DNA from: Allocatelliglobosispora scoriae
GTDB lineage: Bacteria > Actinomycetota > Actinomycetes > Mycobacteriales > Micromonosporaceae
Assembly (NCBI RefSeq): GCF_014204945.1
Contig: NZ_JACHMN010000001.1
Coordinates: forward strand, 682,001-746,000
Direction: 5' to 3'
Length of the DNA stretch: 64,000 bases
Shown: in pieces, positions 59,987 to 64,000 of the stretch
Numbering within the stretch: position 1 is the first letter of the stretch
Layout: each line of letters begins with the position of its first letter
Program-made: the position numbers and the translations under genes
The notes under the pieces: generated by a model
The model's database searches: none
What the model was told of the DNA's origin: nothing
The model's input: the letters and a program-made list of their open reading frames with translations, nothing else

Positions 59987-61870
59987 ATGCTTCCTCTCCG
60001 CCTCCGTCCCCACCTGCGATCACGCAGCCTGCGCGCGGCAGCCGCCGCACTCGTCTCCGCCACCACCGCCGCCGCCCTAATGGCGGTGTCGCTCCAGGCC
60101 ACCGCCGCACCCGCGCCCGAAACCCGCACCTTCCCCCAGTCGGTCACCGAGCTCGCCGCACCGTGCGAGCGCATCCTCGAGGGCACGCAGTGGGTGTTCG
60201 ACCCGTGCATCCCCGAGGGCGAGCCGCTTCCCGACGATGTCCTCGCCGCCCTGGAGGAGGTCCGCAACGAGCGGGCCAACTGCGGCTCGCCGTCGCCGAG
60301 CGCCACCGCCACCACCACCCCGACGGCGAGCCCGTCGCCGTCGGCGAGCACCAGCGCGAGCCCCTCCCCGACCGCGTCGCCGTCGCCGAGCGCGACCGTC
60401 AAGCCGACACCCACGATCATCAAGACGATCCAGCCCACTCAGACCATCGCCCCACCGGGTGCCGACCGCGGCACCGCCGCGCTGCCGACCACCACGGCCA
60501 CGGCCACGGTGGCGCCGACGCTGTCGGTCCCGGCGTCCCCCACCGCCACCGTTTCGCCGTCGGCGAGCGCGTCACCCTCGCTGTCGCCGAGCGTGTCACC
60601 GAGCGCGACGAACTCCCCGTCCCCGTCCGCGTCGCCGTGCCCCTCCGGCTCCCCCACCGCGTCCCCGACCACGTCGCCCTCGACGAGCCCGTCGTCGTCG
60701 CCCTCACCCAGCGCGTCGAGCCCGACCCCGTCCCCCACCAGCAGCTCGCCCGCCCCGTCCGGCTGCGTCGTCCTGACCGGCAGCCCGCTCGACGACGCCA
60801 AGAAGGACCGGATCGACTGCCGCGACCCCAAGAAGATCCCCGACCCCGGCGGCGCGATCGTGCTCACCGCCACGGGCGACTCGGTCACCTCGGCCCACCA
60901 CCAGTGGGGGTACGGCACCGGCGTGTGCAACCAGACCTCCGCCGACGCGCGCGGGCTGACCGGCAACCACGGCGGATTCAGCTATGCCGGGCGCTACTTC
61001 GGCCTGAACCCCAACATCATCGACTACCACAACATGGCGCGGACCGGCTTCGGCACCACCGAGATGCTCGGCGCCGCCGCGGGCACCCGGGACGCCTGCA
61101 CCAACCCGTGGGCCAGGGCCGTCTCCCCCGTGCCGCTCGCCGCCGCCCGCATCGTCAAGGCGAAGGCCGACGGGCACAAGGCCTACCACGTGAGCACCGG
61201 CGGGATCAACAACACCAACTGGACCTCGGTACTGAGCCAGCTCATCAAGTGCCGGGCGCTGGAGTTCGCCCAGCAGACCATCATCCCGCTGAGCAGCATC
61301 AACTGGGCCGCCGTCGGCGGGCGGGCCGGGATCGTCACCAACGGCGGCAGCTGCGTCCTGCGGGTCCGCAACCCGATCCCGTTCATGGCCGACTTCTTCC
61401 ACCGCATCGGCGTTCCCCGCTATGACGGCCCGGCGCAGGCCGCCGGCATCACCGCCGGGGTCCGGGCGACCGTCGCCGCCATCCTCGCCGCCGGAGCCGA
61501 CAAGTTCGTCTGGATGCTCTACTACAACATCAACCCGGCCAACATCGACATCGGCAACTTCGCGTGGACGATGGTGCGGGCCTACGCGCCGGCCTGGATC
61601 GTGGCCTTCCTGCCACCCGCTGCGACGCCGCTGCTCGTACCCCTCATCGATCCGATGTGGGTCGGGGCGGTGACCGCCCTGATCAACGCCATGAACGCGG
61701 CGATCATCGCCGGGATCCCGGCGAACGCGAAGGTACGCGCCCAGGCCGCGCCCGCCTTCGTCGCGGCGGACATCCAGGTGACCGCGATCGGCGGCTCCCC
61801 GCACCCGAGCGCGGCCGGCCAGACCAAGCTCGCCAACACGCTCAACGCCGCTTTCAACGCGATCCCCTAG
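59987..61870 (+). CDS. Secreted SGNH/GDSL-type hydrolase with Ser/Pro-rich linker
   Basis: A 627-residue exported protein. The signal peptide (basic start, hydrophobic 17-40, ATA-A) is followed by a short N-domain with paired cysteines (PCERILEG, DPCIPEG). A Ser/Pro/Thr linker spans about 100-258. The catalytic domain begins IVLTATGDSVTSAHHQ, the block I GDS motif with the nucleophilic serine (near 299). The closing block is GGSPHPSAAGQ with the His (near 605); the usual Asp before it is replaced. Esterase or lipase activity outside the cell is likely. No recognisable ribosome site; a hairpin precedes the ATG at 59987. Confidence 0.8.
   Translation: MLPLRLRPHLRSRSLRAAAAALVSATTAAALMAVSLQATAAPAPETRTFPQSVTELAAPCERILEGTQWVFDPCIPEGEPLPDDVLAALEEVRNERANCGSPSPSATATTTPTASPSPSASTSASPSPTASPSPSATVKPTPTIIKTIQPTQTIAPPGADRGTAALPTTTATATVAPTLSVPASPTATVSPSASASPSLSPSVSPSATNSPSPSASPCPSGSPTASPTTSPSTSPSSSPSPSASSPTPSPTSSSPAPSGCVVLTGSPLDDAKKDRIDCRDPKKIPDPGGAIVLTATGDSVTSAHHQWGYGTGVCNQTSADARGLTGNHGGFSYAGRYFGLNPNIIDYHNMARTGFGTTEMLGAAAGTRDACTNPWARAVSPVPLAAARIVKAKADGHKAYHVSTGGINNTNWTSVLSQLIKCRALEFAQQTIIPLSSINWAAVGGRAGIVTNGGSCVLRVRNPIPFMADFFHRIGVPRYDGPAQAAGITAGVRATVAAILAAGADKFVWMLYYNINPANIDIGNFAWTMVRAYAPAWIVAFLPPAATPLLVPLIDPMWVGAVTALINAMNAAIIAGIPANAKVRAQAAPAFVAADIQVTAIGGSPHPSAAGQTKLANTLNAAFNAIP
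60290..60765 (+). repeat. Low-complexity Ser/Pro/Thr-rich coding repeat
   Basis: About 160 codons of the SGNH hydrolase gene consist mostly of Pro, Ser, Thr and Ala (for example SPSPSASTSASPSPTASPSP). The DNA is accordingly built from irregular CCG, TCG, AGC and GCG units. Such linkers separate domains of secreted actinomycete enzymes and may be O-mannosylated. Confidence 0.8.
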
Positions 61871-61875
61871 CACGA

Positions 61876-61915
61876 GGGGTGCGGGGCGACGGGCTCATCC
61901 CGCCGTCCCGCACCC
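61876..61915 (+). terminator. Terminator of the SGNH hydrolase gene
   Basis: A long near-perfect stem, GGGGTGCGGG with GCGACGGG pairing CCCGCCG with CCCGCACCCC, around a five-base loop, starts six bases after the stop. Confidence 0.75.
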
Positions 61916-62041
61916 CCGCATGACCTGAGGCTTCTTCACGATTGCATCGATGGATGTGAGTGTTAAGGTCACACGGTGGGTCCCGGGGAGCAACCTCCGG
62001 CCGTACCCGCACATCCTCTGTCCGACGTGGAAGGAATCCTC

Positions 62042-62719
62042 ATGTCCCTATTCCGGCGGAGCGCCTTGATCGTGGTGCTGGCGCTCGGCTCCGTAGGCAT
62101 CGCGGTGCCCGCATCGGCCGCGGCCACGCAGCTCCAGGCGGTCTCCATCGCCCGCGCACGGACCCTGCCGCTGGGCACCGTCGTCACGGTCAAGGGAACC
62201 GCGACGACCCCCGCGGGCTGGCTCGAGTCCAGCTCCTTCGACAAGGGATTCGGGCTGCAGGACCTCACCGCCGGGATCTACGTCAGCGTGTCGGTGGCCC
62301 TGCCCATCGCGCCCCGCGACCAGGTCCGGGTGACCGGCACCCTGCAGGAGAGCTACGGCCTGCTCATCCTCGTCCCCGCCGACCCCGCCACCCAGGTCGC
62401 GGTCCACGGCAAGGGCCTGGCGGTCCTGCCCGCCTGGCGGGCCACCGGCCGGGTCGACGAGACCAGCGAGGGAAGCCTGGTACGCGTGGTCGGCCGGGTC
62501 ACCCAGGCGCCCGAGTCGGACCTGCCCTACGGCTACAAGTTCCTCGTCGACGACGGATCGGGCGAGCTCACGGTCTTCGTCAGCACCCAGCCCGGCATCG
62601 ACCTGTCCGGGCTCGCGGTGGGCAAGATCGTCAGCGTGGCCGGTTTCAGCGGCCAGTTCGACACGCACTACGAGCTCATCCCGCGATTCCAGTCCGACAT
62701 CGCCGTCCTGTTCGGCTGA
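62042..62719 (+). CDS. Secreted OB-fold-like protein
   Basis: A 225-residue exported protein. The signal peptide (FRRSALIVVLALGSVGIAVPASAAA) ends near residue 27. The mature protein looks like two OB-fold/DUF5689-type beta barrels: SIARARTLPLGTVVTVKGTAT ... GIYVSVSV, then SLVRVVGRVTQAPESDLPYGYKFLVDDGSGELTVFVS. Such modules usually sit at the N-terminus of secreted nucleases; here they stand alone. GGAAGG precedes the ATG. Possible upstream promoter hexamers are TTGCAT (61942-61947) and TAAGGT (61964-61969). A perfect terminator follows. Confidence 0.68.
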   Translation: MSLFRRSALIVVLALGSVGIAVPASAAATQLQAVSIARARTLPLGTVVTVKGTATTPAGWLESSSFDKGFGLQDLTAGIYVSVSVALPIAPRDQVRVTGTLQESYGLLILVPADPATQVAVHGKGLAVLPAWRATGRVDETSEGSLVRVVGRVTQAPESDLPYGYKFLVDDGSGELTVFVSTQPGIDLSGLAVGKIVSVAGFSGQFDTHYELIPRFQSDIAVLFG

Positions 62720-62727
62720 GAGCACCG

Positions 62728-62761
62728 GCCCTACGCCGGAATACACCCTCCGGCGTAGGGC
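62728..62761 (+). terminator. Terminator of the OB-fold-like gene
   Basis: Perfect 13-base arms GCCCTACGCCGGA (62728-62740) and TCCGGCGTAGGGC (62749-62761) with an eight-base loop, nine bases after the stop. Confidence 0.78.
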
Positions 62762-62838
62762 GGTCACCGGGATCATCCCGCTGCCGTATTTACCTCGCCC
62801 GATGGCGCTGATCTCCTCGACGGGAGGAAGGGAGTGCC

Positions 62839-64000
62839 ATGAAGACGAGTACTGGCCGCAGAACAGGCGTCATCGCCGCGGTATGCATCGCCGTGGCAGC
62901 CATGCTGGCGAATCCGCAACCGGCCGCGGCCGCCACATCGGTGAACGAGAACTTCGAGGACTCCGTCGCCGACGGCTTCACCGTGCCGACGGGCGCCTAT
63001 ACGGTCATCTCCGACGGATCCAAGGACTACCGGACCACGTCGAGCGCGGCCCGCGCGGTGGTCGGCGACCCCACCTCGACCAACGTCGAGGTCCGGGCCG
63101 ACATCAAGGTCGCGAGCTGGGCGACGCCGACCGCCCGGACGGCGGGGCTGATGGCCCGCTACACGGACACCAACAACTACTACCTGTTCATCTACGAGGA
63201 CGGCCAGCTCCGGATAGGCAAGAAGGTCGGCGGAACGCTCACCACCGTGGCGAGCAAGGCGTTCGCCCTCACCACCGGCGCGTGGTACGCGTTCGCGGCA
63301 ACCGTCACCGGCAACAGCCTCACGCTGAGCGTCAACGGGGTGGAGCAGCTCAGCACGACCACGACCGGGCTGACGGCGGGCAAGGTGGGCCTGCTGTCGT
63401 TCAACGGCGACGTGCGCTACGACAACGTCGTCGCCACCGACATCCCCGCTCCACCCACGACCTCGGCCTACGACACCGCCGTCCTCGCGGATGCGCCGGT
63501 GGGCTACTGGCGCCTCGGCGACGGCGGCAGCACGGTCGCCGACTCCAGCGGCAACGGCCACACCGGCACCTACACCGGCGCTCCCGCGACCACCACGCTT
63601 CCCAACGGCGATCCGGCCACCACGTTCAACGGCAGCAGCCAGTACGCGTCCATCGCCGACGGCGACTACCTGAGCATCCCGACGACCGGGCGGATCACGG
63701 TCGAGGCGTGGCTGCGGCCGGACGTGCTGCAATTTGCCCACCAGGAGAGCACCGGCTACGTGCACTGGCTGGGCAAGGGCACCGCCGGCCAGCACGAGTA
63801 CACGGCCCGCATCTACTCCCTGACCAACAGCGAGAACCGGCCCAACCGGATCTCGGGCTACTCCTTCAACCTCGGCGGCGGCCTCGGCGCCGGAAGCTAC
63901 TTCCAGGACACCGTCACCGCCGGGCAGTGGATCCACTACACGCTCGTCATCAACACCCAGAGCGTGAGCGGCTACCCCACCGGTTACACCAAGGTCTACA
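62839..64000 (+). CDS. Secreted concanavalin/LamG-fold protein, 3' end outside window
   Basis: At least 387 residues run open to the right edge, so the gene is truncated there. The ATG at 62839 follows GGAGGAAGGGAG. A signal peptide (GRRTGVIAAVCIAVAAMLANPQPAAA) is followed by a first concanavalin-like domain (NENFEDSVADGFTVP ... LMARYTDTNNYYLFIYEDGQLRIGKKVGG). A LamG-like domain then starts at about 214 (APVGYWRLGDGGSTVADSSGNGHTGTY, ITVEAWLRPDV). Such modules are carbohydrate-binding or part of large secreted glycosidases and surface proteins. A catalytic part may lie beyond the edge. Confidence 0.8.
   Translation, partial: MKTSTGRRTGVIAAVCIAVAAMLANPQPAAAATSVNENFEDSVADGFTVPTGAYTVISDGSKDYRTTSSAARAVVGDPTSTNVEVRADIKVASWATPTARTAGLMARYTDTNNYYLFIYEDGQLRIGKKVGGTLTTVASKAFALTTGAWYAFAATVTGNSLTLSVNGVEQLSTTTTGLTAGKVGLLSFNGDVRYDNVVATDIPAPPTTSAYDTAVLADAPVGYWRLGDGGSTVADSSGNGHTGTYTGAPATTTLPNGDPATTFNGSSQYASIADGDYLSIPTTGRITVEAWLRPDVLQFAHQESTGYVHWLGKGTAGQHEYTARIYSLTNSENRPNRISGYSFNLGGGLGAGSYFQDTVTAGQWIHYTLVINTQSVSGYPTGYTKVY

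Noticed and set aside
60290-60765. Possible CRISPR-like or satellite repeat
   Set aside because: The units are irregular, without conserved repeat and unique spacer lengths, and encode a Ser/Pro linker.
60439-60966. A minus-strand frame with acidic Asp/Gly-Val repeats opposite the SGNH linker
   Set aside because: It is the complement of the Ser/Pro-rich coding repeat; it has no ribosome site and no domain.

Overview
This is a high-GC window whose genes use ATG/GTG starts, often behind GGAGG-type ribosome binding sites and sometimes apparently leaderless. An RppA-type polyketide synthase, PadR/TetR/MarR/MerR/PucR regulators, many Sec-type secreted enzymes and a DesA3-like desaturase pair point to a soil- or plant-associated filamentous actinomycete. 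Micromonosporaceae is my best guess, but that is inference from gene content. I found no rRNA, tRNA, CRISPR array, insertion sequence or integrase. The only stretch above 300 bases without an intact gene (8300-8876) holds decayed gene fragments and a terminator.

Layout. 1-3235: the 3' part of an Hsp70-family gene with an unusual C-terminal tail, a PRC-barrel protein, an APH-fold kinase and a small membrane protein. 3372-5765: a compact RppA type III polyketide synthase operon (PKS, aldo/keto reductase, SnoaL-like). 5908-12539: a secreted protein, a TetR/quinone reductase pair, an azoreductase/MarR pair with three operator palindromes, and an MMPL transporter. 12536-21968: an epimerase-like SDR, a short UvrC-like GIY-YIG protein, an MFS exporter, a ferredoxin reductase/desaturase operon divergent from a PucR regulator, and a membrane protein with a carboxylesterase. 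22073-31991: two transglutaminases with a SagB-like nitroreductase, a PadR pair, DUF899, hydrolase, kinase and acetyltransferase genes. 32024-40138: a 16-residue mini-ORF, an S8 protease on a leaderless promoter, a MerR-controlled OYE/NmrA operon, a phospholipase C-like protein with inserted repeats, a PQQ-type propeller and a NERD protein.

40194-48500 is a six-gene minus-strand operon: GH127 beta-L-arabinofuranosidase, sugar-binding lipoprotein, two ABC permeases, a secreted HEYGH zincin-like protein and an aminopeptidase P. Together these could take apart hydroxyproline-rich plant glycoproteins, with the protease working on the backbone, GH127 removing arabinose and aminopeptidase P cleaving X-Pro bonds. 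48646-49531 is an ArsR/SRPBCC pair whose promoter sits inside a long perfect inverted repeat.

49572-59805 carries a DUF1801 protein, membrane and secreted proteins, a SUKH-domain gene, and a three-gene cassette. The cassette holds a 1090-residue CHAT caspase-like protease with a helical-repeat middle, a 164-residue protein with one membrane segment, and a condensation/WS-DGAT-fold acyltransferase-like protein. I consider this cassette the best candidate for an undescribed, possibly defence-related, system. 59987-64000: secreted SGNH hydrolase with a Ser/Pro-rich linker, an OB-fold-like secreted protein and the start of a LamG-type secreted protein that runs off the right edge.
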